Source: 79-D21 sp964521575
Lineage (GTDB): Bacteria; Synergistota; Synergistia; Synergistales; 79-D21
NCBI GenBank assembly: GCA_964521575.1
Contig: CAZFSR010000001.1
Coordinates: forward strand, 1-64,000
DNA length: 64,000 nt
Direction of reading: 5' to 3'
Position numbers and translations under genes: made by a program. This document shows, piece by piece, positions 1 through 8,189 of the stretch; position 1 is the first letter of the stretch, and the number at the start of each line of letters is the position of its first letter. Under the pieces are notes generated by a model. It saw only the letters and a program-made list of their open reading frames with translations. It had not been told where the DNA came from and made no database searches.

Positions 1-213
1 CCTGTGAAGTGTCCTCGTTCCCTTCAGCACCTGTGCTCTTCCCTTCCCTCTCCGGTCCGATCCGCCTTCATCATCCGCTCTCCCTTGTTGGCTGGGGGTT
101 GGTGCACCTCCTTCCGTGCCTTCCGGGGTCGCCGCGGATATCGAAGCGATGGGCATAGGAGCCCGATTAAGTCCCAGCAGGATAAATATTACCCTGTCCA
201 TGGGAACAACGCA
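1..213. other. Left-edge region without a supported gene
   Basis: No reading frame here has recognisable similarity or convincing coding character. Read on the minus strand it is purine-rich and holds several ribosome-binding-site-like runs before ATG and GTG triplets near positions 72 and 36. A minus-strand gene may therefore start here and leave the window, but too little is visible to call it. Confidence 0.3.
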
Positions 214-246
214 AGAAAAAAGCCCTCCCCAAAAGCGGAGGGCCTT
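214..246 (-). terminator. Rho-independent terminator of the baeRF gene
   Basis: On the minus strand GCCCTCC pairs with GGAGGGC (positions 237-243 with 222-228) and a T6 run follows at 221-216. It lies 14 bases past the stop codon of the release-factor-like gene. Confidence 0.75.
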
Positions 247-259
247 CAGGATCCTTTCC

Positions 260-1375
260 TCAGAACCGGTAAAGCGCAGCCACCGGGCCGCCGTTGGGCA
301 TCTCTGCCTGGGGCAGGATGAACACCTTCCCCTCCTTCAGGAAGGTTTCCACCGCGATCGTCTCCAGCAGGTCCTCGCGGCCCGGGCCGGGACCATCGGA
401 CGGCTCGACCGTCATGTTCGCGCGGTCCACCTTTCCCCACTTCGAGGCTCCCTCGGCCAGGAAGACCGCTTCAACCCGGCCGGACACCGAAGCCCAGTAC
501 ACTTCCTCCATATCCTGGCCAGTCCGGCCCGTGCCGGCGTCGCGAAGATACCGCGCCAGCCCGTCGGCTTTCGCCTTTTCCAGGATCGGGCTCACCAGGG
601 GCCAGGCCTGTGCATGGAGCTGCTCGGGGGAAAGTTTCTCGGCGTTCCCCGTGATGCCGGCCGGGAGGATGTTGTGATAGCGGCTCACCGAGCGGTAGAG
701 CGGGTGCAGGTATTCCACTCCGGCCAGGATGAGGGGCTCTCGCGCCCCCTTCACGGCGTTGCTCAAAACCTCGACGATCCGCCGGAAGTAGATGACGATG
801 TCTTCCTTCGGCCGCTCGTCCCCGGTGCCGTGGCCCCCGAGCGTGCCGGCCTGGGCGCGGCGCTCGAAGCCGTCGTAGTTCAGAACCTCGTCGAGGCTGC
901 CCGGCATGTTGTCCACGTGGATCTCGGAAAGCCCGGCGCGGCTGCCCCGGTAGAGGCGCACGCCCTTCTGGCTCAGCGTCAGGAGCAGGTACGATTCGTC
1001 GCCGGACAAGATCCCCAGGAGCGGTTTCAGGACGAACCGGTCCCCCACCGCCACTTTTTCCTGGAAACTCACGGGAAGCCGGAAACTATAGGACTCCCCG
1101 GGGCGCGTGAAGACCGCCAGGCCGTCCGCCGCCTCGGTCCAGAAGGGCATCTGGAGGATGATCCGGTCGAGGACGGCGATCAGGTCGTCCGCCGACGTCG
1201 GCGCGAGCCCCTGTTCGGCCAGCGACTGGGATGCCTGGCGGACCAGGTTTTTCATGCGGATTTGTCCTTGCCGGGCATCGGGGGAGGTGCGGTTGGTGGG
1301 CATGTAGAGAGAGATGCAGGGACCCTGGGTGACGGAAGCGAGCCTTTCAACGGATTCCTTGTCAAGGGTTTCCAT
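260..1375 (-). CDS. Bacterial archaeo-eukaryotic release factor-like protein (baeRF family 3/7)
   Basis: 371 residues. The N-terminus (about residues 1-30, with GPCISLYMPTNRT) matches my recollection of the bacterial homologues of archaeal/eukaryotic peptide release factor eRF1. That family is thought to act on ribosomes or stalled translation, but its role in bacteria is poorly known. The GGQ-type catalytic loop is not obvious; a glycine-rich stretch GTLGGHGTG lies near residue 200, where such a loop would be expected. The ATG is preceded by AGGAGG at good spacing. It is monocistronic, with its own promoter and terminator, and divergent from the ABC importer. The family call rests on motif recognition; family 3 versus 7 is not settled. 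Confidence 0.7.
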   Translation of the reverse strand: METLDKESVERLASVTQGPCISLYMPTNRTSPDARQGQIRMKNLVRQASQSLAEQGLAPTSADDLIAVLDRIILQMPFWTEAADGLAVFTRPGESYSFRLPVSFQEKVAVGDRFVLKPLLGILSGDESYLLLTLSQKGVRLYRGSRAGLSEIHVDNMPGSLDEVLNYDGFERRAQAGTLGGHGTGDERPKEDIVIYFRRIVEVLSNAVKGAREPLILAGVEYLHPLYRSVSRYHNILPAGITGNAEKLSPEQLHAQAWPLVSPILEKAKADGLARYLRDAGTGRTGQDMEEVYWASVSGRVEAVFLAEGASKWGKVDRANMTVEPSDGPGPGREDLLETIAVETFLKEGKVFILPQAEMPNGGPVAALYRF

Positions 1376-1482
1376 GCGAAAACCTCCTCTCGCGTTCGAT
1401 TCGAGAACAAGGGCAGGAAGAGAAGGAGATCGGGGTCAAACTTGAATTTGTCTCATTAAATACATGAACAATCAGTAGGATA

Positions 1483-1511
1483 AGTATAGCATTGCGGGGG
1501 GCCCCGGACAA
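1483..1511 (-). promoter_or_regulatory. Sigma70-type promoter for the baeRF gene
   Basis: Minus strand: -35 TTGTCC at 1511-1506, 17-base spacer, -10 TATACT at 1488-1483. It lies about 110 bases upstream of the start codon in the divergent region. Confidence 0.6.
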
Positions 1512-1592
1512 CACGGAGGGTGCTATACTCGTTCTTGTCGGCATCCTTGACATTGGCTCCACAAAATCAACCATCCGGGAGGTTGTATCCTG

Positions 1593-2597
1593 ATGCGAAA
1601 GGCCTGGCTGCTGCTTTTTGTCGCGCTGTTGTCCATTCCGATGTTCTGCCCGGGCGCTTCGGCCGCTGAGACGGTGAAGGCCTACACGACCCTGGAGGAA
1701 CCGAACGCGAAGGAACTCTTCGACGCCTTCGAGAAGGACACGGGCATCCACGTGGAATGGGTCCGCCTGACCACCGGGGAGGCTCTAGCCCGAATCGAGG
1801 CCGAAAAGAACAACCCGCAGGCGGCGATCTGGGTGGGTGGCGTCGGCACCCTGCACATCGAGGCGAAGACGAAGGGACTGACCACTCCCTACAGCTCCCG
1901 CTCCGCCAACACGATCCCCGACCGCTACCGGGACAAGGACCGCTACTGGATCGGGCTGTACGTGGGCCCCATCGCCTTCGGGATGAACACGAACCGGGCG
2001 AAGGAACTGAAACTGAAGATGCCGAGAAAGTGGTCCGACCTGGTGAAGCCCGAGTACGCCAAGAAAGTCCGCATGGCCAATCCCGGGACCTCCGGCACGG
2101 CCTACAACGTGCTGACGAACGTCATCCGGATCCAGGGGGGCAACGAGGACAAGGCGTTCGCCTTCTTGAAACAGCTGGACAGGAGCGTCGACCAGTACAC
2201 GAAGTCCGGCTCCGCGCCGGGCAAGAGCGCGGCCATCGGCGAGATCCCCATCGCCATCGGCTACCTGCACGACCTGATCAAGCTGAAGAAGGGCGGAGCC
2301 CCGCTCGAGATCGCCATTCCCTCGGACGGCACAGGCTTCGAGACGGCCTCCATGTCGCTGATCCGGGGAGCCGCAGGTTCGCTGAACGCGAAGAAGCTCT
2401 ACGACTGGATCCTCACGAAGAAGGGCATGACGGTCGTGGCCAACTGGTACGTGATCCCGCTTTCCTCCGAGGCCCCGAAGGTGGAGACGGGCTTCGACCT
2501 CTCGAAGATGAACCTGGTTCACCAGGATGACGCGTGGGACGCGGCGAACAAGGCCCGCCTGGTGGAACGCTGGAACAAGGAGATCGCGCCGAAGTAG
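1593..2597 (+). CDS. ABC transporter periplasmic binding protein, FbpA/AfuA type
   Basis: 334 residues with a cleavable signal peptide (hydrophobic residues 5-20, ending ASAAE). The mature part resembles class-II binding proteins annotated as iron(III) binders: an ETVKAYTTLEE start and a C-lobe FETASMSLIRGA. The paired tyrosines that ferric-binding FbpA uses near the C-terminus are not evident. The related AfuA protein binds sugar phosphates, and this operon continues into deoxyribose-phosphate aldolase, so a phosphorylated sugar is a plausible ligand (inference). The ATG has GGGAGG upstream. It is the first gene of an operon with permease, ATPase, deoC and an EamA permease. Confidence 0.8.
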   Translation: MRKAWLLLFVALLSIPMFCPGASAAETVKAYTTLEEPNAKELFDAFEKDTGIHVEWVRLTTGEALARIEAEKNNPQAAIWVGGVGTLHIEAKTKGLTTPYSSRSANTIPDRYRDKDRYWIGLYVGPIAFGMNTNRAKELKLKMPRKWSDLVKPEYAKKVRMANPGTSGTAYNVLTNVIRIQGGNEDKAFAFLKQLDRSVDQYTKSGSAPGKSAAIGEIPIAIGYLHDLIKLKKGGAPLEIAIPSDGTGFETASMSLIRGAAGSLNAKKLYDWILTKKGMTVVANWYVIPLSSEAPKVETGFDLSKMNLVHQDDAWDAANKARLVERWNKEIAPK

Positions 2598-2632
2598 CCG
2601 ATCCGCACCGGAACTTCGAGCCGGGTTTTGAA

Positions 2633-2688
2633 AAAGGGCCGCGGAGGGGCTAAACTCGAAGGTGGAGTTCACCCTTTCCCGGCCCTTT
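2633..2688 (+). other. Intercistronic hairpin between binding protein and permease genes
   Basis: AAAGGGCCG (2633-2641) pairs with CGGCCCTTT (2680-2688) in the 120-base gap between the two genes. No T-run follows, so it is more likely an mRNA-stabilising or attenuating element favouring the binding protein than a full terminator. Confidence 0.4.
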
Positions 2689-2717
2689 CCAATGCCGGCC
2701 CACAGGGAGTGTCGCTC

Positions 2718-4919
2718 ATGTTCACCAGGCGGAAGATCATGGTTTTCGGTTTCATTTGCCTCCTTTTCCTCGCCGCGGACTTTTGGGTGTACCGCACGCT
2801 AGGGGCGGCATTCGTGAACCTGGCGGAAAAGCAGGTCCGGGAAACCGCCGGGGCGGCCCTGGAGGCCGTGCCCTCCGGGGACGAAGCGGTCCGGAGCTGG
2901 TTGGAGCGGCTCGAACAGGGCAACGGCCGCTTTTTCCTGCTCTACACCCGCGGGATCCACGGGCTCGACCCGGACGTCTCCGTCTTCTCTAAGAACACCG
3001 ACCTCCTGGCCTATTTCGAGGCGAAGAAGGACACGCCCGCGTTCCTCAAGGCTTTCGAGAACGCCACCTACGACGAGATCACCCGGCTTCCGGAGCGGAT
3101 CGTCATCGGGGGGACGCCGCGAACCCTGCTCGTGGTCCCGGCGACGGATCCCGCCACCGGTGAAACCGTCGGGACGGGCCTTTTCGCCTTCGACACCTCG
3201 GCCACCGACGCCTACTCGCGCCTGCTGGCGATTTTGGCCATCGGGGCAGCGGCGGTCTTCATCACGATCCTCGCCGCCGGACAGTTCACCCGCGACCCGG
3301 TGCAGGCCTACGCGATCCTGGGACTCTTCGCCATCACGGGAACCTTCGTGGCCTACCCGCTTTTCGAGGCCGCCCGGCTTTCCTTCGTGCAGGACGGCCG
3401 TTTCACCCTCAACACCTGGAAGGCGATCCTCACGACAAGGCAGTACGTGTCTGCCCTGAAGGGCAGCCTCCAGCTCGGCTTCGTCACGGCGACGCTCTCC
3501 ACGCTGGTGGGGTTCCTCTTCGCCTTCACGGTGACGCGCACCAGCATCCCCTTCAAGAAATTCTTCAGCGCCATGGCCACCCTTCCGGTGGTCTCGCCTC
3601 CGTTTTCCCTGACGCTTTCGATCATCCTGCTCTTCGGGAACAACGGGCTCGTGACGAAGCAGCTGCTGGGCCTGGAGAACTTCAACATCTACGGCCTGTG
3701 GGGGCTGTCGCTCGTCCAGACGATGGGCATGTTCCCCATCGCGTTCCTGACGCTGGTGGGGATCCTCGAGGCCATCGACTCGACCCTCGAGGACGCGGCC
3801 CTGGACCTGAGCGCCAGGCGCTGGGAGACGTTCCGGACGATCACGCTGCCGCTCGCCACGCCGGGAATCCTGAGCGCGTGGCTCTTGGTGTTCACCACCT
3901 CACTGGCAGATTTCGCCAACCCGCTGCTGCTGTCGGGCGACTTCCGGGTGCTCTCGGTGGAATCGTACCTGGAGGTTACGGGGATGAACCGCCTGGGCAA
4001 CGGGGCGGCCCTCTCCCTGCTGCTCCTCCTGCCGACGCTCGTCGCCTTCCTGTCCCAGCGCTTCTGGGTGAGCCGCAAGTCCGTGGTCACCGTCACGGGC
4101 AAGCCGTCCGCCCGGCTCACCGAGTTGGCCTCGCCCCGGACCCGCACCGCGCTCCTGGTCGCCATGTCGCTGGTCACCCTGTTCCTGTTCAGCCTTTACG
4201 GCACGATCCTGGCAGGCTGCTTCGTGAAGAACTGGGGCATCGACTACACCTTCACGCTGGCGAACTTCCGGGAGGCCCTCCAACGGGGGCGCGACGCCCT
4301 CTCGGACACGGTGCTCCTGGCCGCGGCCGCCACCCCCATCGCGGGGATCCTGGCCATGGCCGCCGCCATGCTGATCGCCCGCAAGACGTTTATCGGCAAG
4401 CGCCTGCTGGAACTGCTCATCATGACCCCCTTCGCCCTTCCCGGGACGCTGGTGGGGATCAGCTACATCCTGGCCTTCAACAAGCCGCCGCTCCTGCTGG
4501 TGGGAACGGCCGCCATCATCGTGATCAACTACGCGATCCGCGAGCTTCCCGTGGGGGTGGAGGGCGGCATCGCCTCCCTCAAGCAGATCGACCCGGCCAT
4601 CGAGGAAGCCGCCGCCGACCTGGGGGCCGACACGCCCACGGTGTTCCGGACGATCGTGCTGCCGCTGGTGCGGCCGGCCTTCATCTCGTCGCTCTCGTAC
4701 ACCTTCGTGCGCTCCATGACCGCCGTCAGCGCGGTCATCTTCCTGATCTCGGCCCGCTGGTACCACCTCACCGTCCTGATCTACAACTTCTCAGAGAGCC
4801 TGCGCTTCGGCCTGGCCAGCGTTTTGTCCCTGACCCTGATCGTCATCGTGTTCGCCACGTTCGGGCTCATGCGCCTGGTCGTGCGGAAGAACGTCTACCT
4901 GGAAAAGACCGTCGGCTAG
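2718..4919 (+). CDS. ABC transporter permease, fused two-module FbpB/AfuB type with N-terminal extracytoplasmic domain
   Basis: 733 residues. After a first membrane helix (about residues 8-26) comes a soluble, presumably extracytoplasmic stretch to about residue 170, then further helices and two successive binding-protein-dependent permease modules (about 250-460 and 520-720). Each module carries an EAA-type loop, visible as EDAALDLSARRWETFRTI and EEAAADLGADTPTVFRTI. FbpB-type permeases are commonly two-module, but a 140-residue external domain is not part of the minimal transporter and could sense ligand. The ATG at 2718 follows AGGGAGTG; upstream in-frame codons lack such a site. It works with the flanking binding protein and ATPase. 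Confidence 0.8.
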   Translation: MFTRRKIMVFGFICLLFLAADFWVYRTLGAAFVNLAEKQVRETAGAALEAVPSGDEAVRSWLERLEQGNGRFFLLYTRGIHGLDPDVSVFSKNTDLLAYFEAKKDTPAFLKAFENATYDEITRLPERIVIGGTPRTLLVVPATDPATGETVGTGLFAFDTSATDAYSRLLAILAIGAAAVFITILAAGQFTRDPVQAYAILGLFAITGTFVAYPLFEAARLSFVQDGRFTLNTWKAILTTRQYVSALKGSLQLGFVTATLSTLVGFLFAFTVTRTSIPFKKFFSAMATLPVVSPPFSLTLSIILLFGNNGLVTKQLLGLENFNIYGLWGLSLVQTMGMFPIAFLTLVGILEAIDSTLEDAALDLSARRWETFRTITLPLATPGILSAWLLVFTTSLADFANPLLLSGDFRVLSVESYLEVTGMNRLGNGAALSLLLLLPTLVAFLSQRFWVSRKSVVTVTGKPSARLTELASPRTRTALLVAMSLVTLFLFSLYGTILAGCFVKNWGIDYTFTLANFREALQRGRDALSDTVLLAAAATPIAGILAMAAAMLIARKTFIGKRLLELLIMTPFALPGTLVGISYILAFNKPPLLLVGTAAIIVINYAIRELPVGVEGGIASLKQIDPAIEEAAADLGADTPTVFRTIVLPLVRPAFISSLSYTFVRSMTAVSAVIFLISARWYHLTVLIYNFSESLRFGLASVLSLTLIVIVFATFGLMRLVVRKNVYLEKTVG

Positions 4920-4940
4920 AACGACACGGGGGTGTCCGGA

Positions 4941-6044
4941 ATGCTCAAGAAATCCGTTTCCGTCAGGCTTGAGAAAGTCACCAAGACCTTCGTCGATCCC
5001 CACTCCAAAAAGGACGTCCACGCGGTCCGGGAGGCCGATTTCACGATCGAGCCGGGCGAGCTGGTCACCCTGCTGGGGCCTTCCGGGTGCGGAAAGACCA
5101 CGACCCTCCGGATGGTGGCCGGCTTCGAGCTTCCCACGACGGGCCGCATCTTCATCGGGGACGAGGACATCACCTTCCTGCCCCCGAACAAGCGGGACAA
5201 GGCCATGGTGTTCCAGAGCTACGGACTTTTCCCCCACATGAGCGTGTTCGAAAACGTGGCCTACGGGCTGAAGCTGCGGAAGGTCGAGGGGGCAGAGATC
5301 ACCCGGCGGGTGAACGAAACCCTGTCCCTGGTGGGCCTCGGCGAACTGGGAAACCGGCCGCCGGGACGCCTCTCAGGCGGGCAGCAGCAGCGCGTCGCCC
5401 TGGCCCGGGCCCTCATCGTGGAACCCTCGGTGCTTCTCCTCGACGAGCCGCTGTCGAACCTCGACGCCCTTCTGCGGGAGCAGATGCGGGTGGAGATCCG
5501 GCGCATCCAGAAAACACTGGGCATCACGGCCCTTTACGTGACTCACGACCGCACCGAGGCCATGAGCCTCTCGGACCGGGTCATCGTGATGAACGCCGGG
5601 GCCGTCGTGCAGATCGGATCCCCCCACGAGATCTACCAGGACCCCGTGGACGCGTTCGTCGCCGGGTTCATCGGCAAGGTCACCTTCTTCCCGGGAACGG
5701 TGGTGGACATCGCCCTCGACTGCACGGTCTCCCTGAAGGGACGCACGGTGAGGGTCCCCCGGTTTTCCGCGGGCCTCAGGCCGGGACAGGCTTGCAGCGT
5801 CATGTGCCGGCCGGAGTCGCTGCGGCTCGAGGAGCCGGGAAAGGGATTCCTGGACGGCCGCGTGGTGACGAACGTCTACCTGGGGCATTCCGTGGAGTCG
5901 TACGTGGACACCCCCGAGGGGGAAATCCTCGTGCAGGTGGACAACCCGATGGCCAGGCGAATCTACGCGGAAGGGGAAGCCGTTTCGGTTTCCTTTGTCC
6001 CCGAATACACCAAGGTTTTCCCCGAGGAGGGATCCGTCCGATGA
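4941..6044 (+). CDS. ABC transporter ATP-binding protein of the FbpC/PotA type
   Basis: 367 residues. Walker A is GPSGCGKTT, the signature motif is LSGGQQQR and Walker B is LLLDEPLSNLD, followed by the H-loop THDRTEAMSLSD. A C-terminal TOBE-like regulatory domain covers roughly residues 240-360. The ATG at 4941 has GGGGGTG about eight bases upstream; an alternative GTG at 4932 would add three residues but lacks a spaced ribosome-binding site. The stop codon overlaps the deoC start as ATGA, so the two are translationally coupled. It energises the preceding permease. Confidence 0.88.
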   Translation: MLKKSVSVRLEKVTKTFVDPHSKKDVHAVREADFTIEPGELVTLLGPSGCGKTTTLRMVAGFELPTTGRIFIGDEDITFLPPNKRDKAMVFQSYGLFPHMSVFENVAYGLKLRKVEGAEITRRVNETLSLVGLGELGNRPPGRLSGGQQQRVALARALIVEPSVLLLDEPLSNLDALLREQMRVEIRRIQKTLGITALYVTHDRTEAMSLSDRVIVMNAGAVVQIGSPHEIYQDPVDAFVAGFIGKVTFFPGTVVDIALDCTVSLKGRTVRVPRFSAGLRPGQACSVMCRPESLRLEEPGKGFLDGRVVTNVYLGHSVESYVDTPEGEILVQVDNPMARRIYAEGEAVSVSFVPEYTKVFPEEGSVR

Positions 6045-6730
6045 CCGCACCCATGAACCGCTCGACATTCGCCCACAGCCTGGAACATTCCATCCTCGCC
6101 CCGGGCGCCACGGAAAGCCAGGTGCTGGAAGCCTGCCGGTTCGCGGCGGCGCAGGACGTGAAACTGGTGATGGTCCAGCCGTGTTTCGTGGAGACGGCCT
6201 CCCACGCCCTGCGTGGAACCCCTGTCCTGGTGGGATCCGTCCTGGCCTTCCCCCACGGGTGCGACCTCTTGGACGTGAAGGCCTACGCCGCCCGCAGGCT
6301 CAGGGCCCTCGGCGCGGACGAGCTGGACATGGTGCTGAACCGCTCCCTGCTTCGGTCCGGAAGGACCCTCGAGATGGAGGCCGAAATCCGCGAGGTGGTC
6401 GAGGCCGCCGGCGGGGCCACCGTCAAGGTGATCCTCGAGACCGGGGAACTGTCTGAGGTGGAGATCGCCCTTTGCGTGGAAGCCGCACGGCGGGCGGGGG
6501 CCGATTTCGTGAAGACATCGACGGGCTTTTCCGGGAGCGGGGCCACGGTCGAGGCCGTAAGGCTTCTTCGCCGACTCGCGGGGAAATCGCTCGGGGTGAA
6601 GGCTTCGGGTGGAATCCGCACCCTGGACCAGGCCCTGGAGATGATCGAGGCGGGAGCCGACAGGCTGGGACTGAGCGCGACCCCGGCGGTGCTGGCAGAA
6701 TGGGACAGCCGGTTCCGTAATGGGCAGTAG
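6041..6730 (+). CDS. deoC: Deoxyribose-phosphate aldolase
   Basis: 229 residues, normal for bacterial DeoC. The enzyme cleaves 2-deoxyribose 5-phosphate to glyceraldehyde 3-phosphate and acetaldehyde. The Schiff-base lysine lies in ADFVKTSTGF, the second active-site lysine in LGVKASGGIR, and the conserved Asp in ELDMVLN. The ATG at 6041 overlaps the ATPase stop by four bases, so the aldolase is translationally coupled to the importer. This supports import of a phosphorylated (deoxy)sugar or nucleoside breakdown product by the ABC system. No other nucleoside-catabolism gene is adjacent. Confidence 0.92.
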   Translation: MTAPMNRSTFAHSLEHSILAPGATESQVLEACRFAAAQDVKLVMVQPCFVETASHALRGTPVLVGSVLAFPHGCDLLDVKAYAARRLRALGADELDMVLNRSLLRSGRTLEMEAEIREVVEAAGGATVKVILETGELSEVEIALCVEAARRAGADFVKTSTGFSGSGATVEAVRLLRRLAGKSLGVKASGGIRTLDQALEMIEAGADRLGLSATPAVLAEWDSRFRNGQ

Positions 6731-7640
6731 GCCATCCAGGCTCTCGATCCTCGCCGCGTATGCGGCCATCTACTTCATCTGGGGATCGACCTACCTGGGG
6801 ATCCGCTTCACCGTCGAAACGATGCCTCCCTTTTTGAGCGGCGGGCTGCGCTTTTTGGCTGCGGGCGCGGCCCTTTTTGCCTGGGGATGGCTCAGGGGAA
6901 CGGAAAGACCCACCCGGTCAGGGTGGATCAACGGGGCCAAGCTGGCCTTCATCATGATCCTGCTGGGCTACGGGGGAGTCATGTGGGCGGAGCAGGTGGT
7001 TCCCTCGGGGATCGCCGCCCTGATCATTTCCGTTGAACCCCTCTGGTTTTTCGTCCTGGACTGGCTGGTGTTCAGGTCGGCCCGGCCGCGCCTGAAAGAA
7101 TGGGCAGGACTCGCCCTCGGTTTTGCCGGAACCCTGTTCCTGGCCTTCGGGGAAGGAGGGGCCAGCTTCGAGGCGGTCCCGGGCTACCGGATCGGTACCC
7201 TCGTCATCTTCTGCAGCACCCTGGCCTGGGTCACAGGATCCCTCGCCTCCCGCAAGACCCATATCGCGGATTCCACCACTCTCGGGACCGGGATGCAAAT
7301 GCTGATGGGAGGGGTCTTCCTCGTGGCCGCCGGTTTCGCCCTGGGGGAAGGGAACCGTTTCGTCCTCGGCGAGATCAGCACGAAGTCGTGGCTCGCCCTG
7401 GCGTACCTCTCCGTCTTCGGCTCCATCATCGCCTTCACCGCCTTCGTCTGGCTGCTGAAGGTCGAACCCGCCTCCCGCGTCGCCACCCATGCCTTCGTCA
7501 ACCCCGTCGTCGCCGTCTTCCTGGGCTGGATGCTCGGTGGCGAACAGATCACCTCCCGCATGCTCGTCGCCGCGGGCGTGATCGTTGCCTCCGTCATGCT
7601 CATCACCCTTTCGAAACAAGAAGATGGGGTCAGACCTTGA
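6720..7640 (+). CDS. DMT superfamily permease, EamA domain (YedA-like)
   Basis: 306 residues with about ten membrane helices in two EamA repeats. The start, with YFIWGSTYLGIRFTVETMPP, is typical of the YedA/RhtA-like branch of drug/metabolite exporters. It overlaps deoC by 11 bases and ends the operon. The last codons (…EDGVRP-stop) lie inside a 30-base repeat arm starting at 7625, so the natural C-terminus was apparently altered by the repeat. The substrate cannot be predicted; efflux of an amino acid or metabolite is typical of the family. Confidence 0.85.
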   Translation: MGSRPSRLSILAAYAAIYFIWGSTYLGIRFTVETMPPFLSGGLRFLAAGAALFAWGWLRGTERPTRSGWINGAKLAFIMILLGYGGVMWAEQVVPSGIAALIISVEPLWFFVLDWLVFRSARPRLKEWAGLALGFAGTLFLAFGEGGASFEAVPGYRIGTLVIFCSTLAWVTGSLASRKTHIADSTTLGTGMQMLMGGVFLVAAGFALGEGNRFVLGEISTKSWLALAYLSVFGSIIAFTAFVWLLKVEPASRVATHAFVNPVVAVFLGWMLGGEQITSRMLVAAGVIVASVMLITLSKQEDGVRP

Positions 7641-7750
7641 ATTCGACCGTATGTATACGAAGAGGGGCCTCTCCGCCGGGAGGCCCCTCTTCGTTTTTCG
7701 ACTAGAATTTCATATTGGACACATACGGTCGAATTCAAGGTCTGACCCCA
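7625..7750. repeat. REP/RAYT-like element with perfect 30-bp inverted repeats
   Basis: The left arm (7625-7654, beginning TGGGGTCAGACCTTGAATTC) and right arm (7721-7750) are perfect reverse complements over 30 bases. The core GGGGTCAGRYCTTGAATY recurs at 13683 and 14563, where it borders a remnant of a REP-associated tyrosine transposase. This points to a non-autonomous unit mobilised by such a transposase. The left arm supplies the stop codon of the EamA gene and the interior supplies its terminator. The right arm ends four bases before the stop codon of the convergent YkvA-like gene. Confidence 0.75.
7658..7698 (+). terminator. Rho-independent terminator inside the inverted-repeat unit
   Basis: A 14-bp stem CGAAGAGGGGCCTC / GAGGCCCCTCTTCG (7658-7671 with 7680-7693) is followed by T5. 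It ends transcription of the importer-deoC-EamA operon and is carried within the repeat element. Confidence 0.8.
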
Positions 7751-7753
7751 GGG

Positions 7754-8173
7754 CTAGAGGCCGTATTCCTTGAGGTCGAGGCCTTTCTTTTCGGCGAATT
7801 CCTTAAGCTCGTCCTGGACGAGCTCCAGGGCCACGGCGACGATGAAGACGTCGTCGAGGTAGCCGGCGATCGGGAAGAAGTCGGGCAGCAGGTCGATCGG
7901 CGAGGCGAGGTAAAGGAGGGAGACGGTCATGGCGGCGACGGTCTTCCAGGGCAGGTCGATCTCGCCCTTCCACCAGCTTCTCAGCATCTCGAAGACAAGG
8001 GTGGCCTGCTTCGCCATGACCCGAACCTTTTCCACGGTCGATCCGCCGAGCTTCTTCAGCACCGGTTCGACCTTCTCTAGAGCCCGCTGGACGTCCGACT
8101 TCGACACTTTCTCGAGGTCTCCGTGGAACTTTTCCTCCAGTTTTTTCTGCTGCTGTTCGTCCAGGTCCGGCAT
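7754..8173 (-). CDS. YkvA-family (DUF1232) membrane protein
   Basis: 139 residues. A charged, helical N-terminal half (residues 1-75) precedes the DUF1232 core, visible as LLYLASPIDLLPDFFPIAGY followed by LDD and lying in a hydrophobic hairpin at about 85-120. The family is small, membrane-associated and of unknown function. The gene is 16 bases downstream of the DUF1847 gene and probably shares its transcript. Confidence 0.8.
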   Translation of the reverse strand: MPDLDEQQQKKLEEKFHGDLEKVSKSDVQRALEKVEPVLKKLGGSTVEKVRVMAKQATLVFEMLRSWWKGEIDLPWKTVAAMTVSLLYLASPIDLLPDFFPIAGYLDDVFIVAVALELVQDELKEFAEKKGLDLKEYGL

Positions 8174-8189
8174 TCGGCAATCCCCCCTT

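Noticed and set aside
1..120. Possible glycine-riboswitch-like aptamer or gene start on the minus strand
   Set aside because: GGAGAG and CTGAAGGGAAC blocks are suggestive, but the spacing and helices do not fit well and the rest lies outside the window.
1547..1575. TTGACA as -35 of the AfuA-type operon
   Set aside because: No acceptable -10 lies 15-19 bases downstream, so no promoter is claimed.
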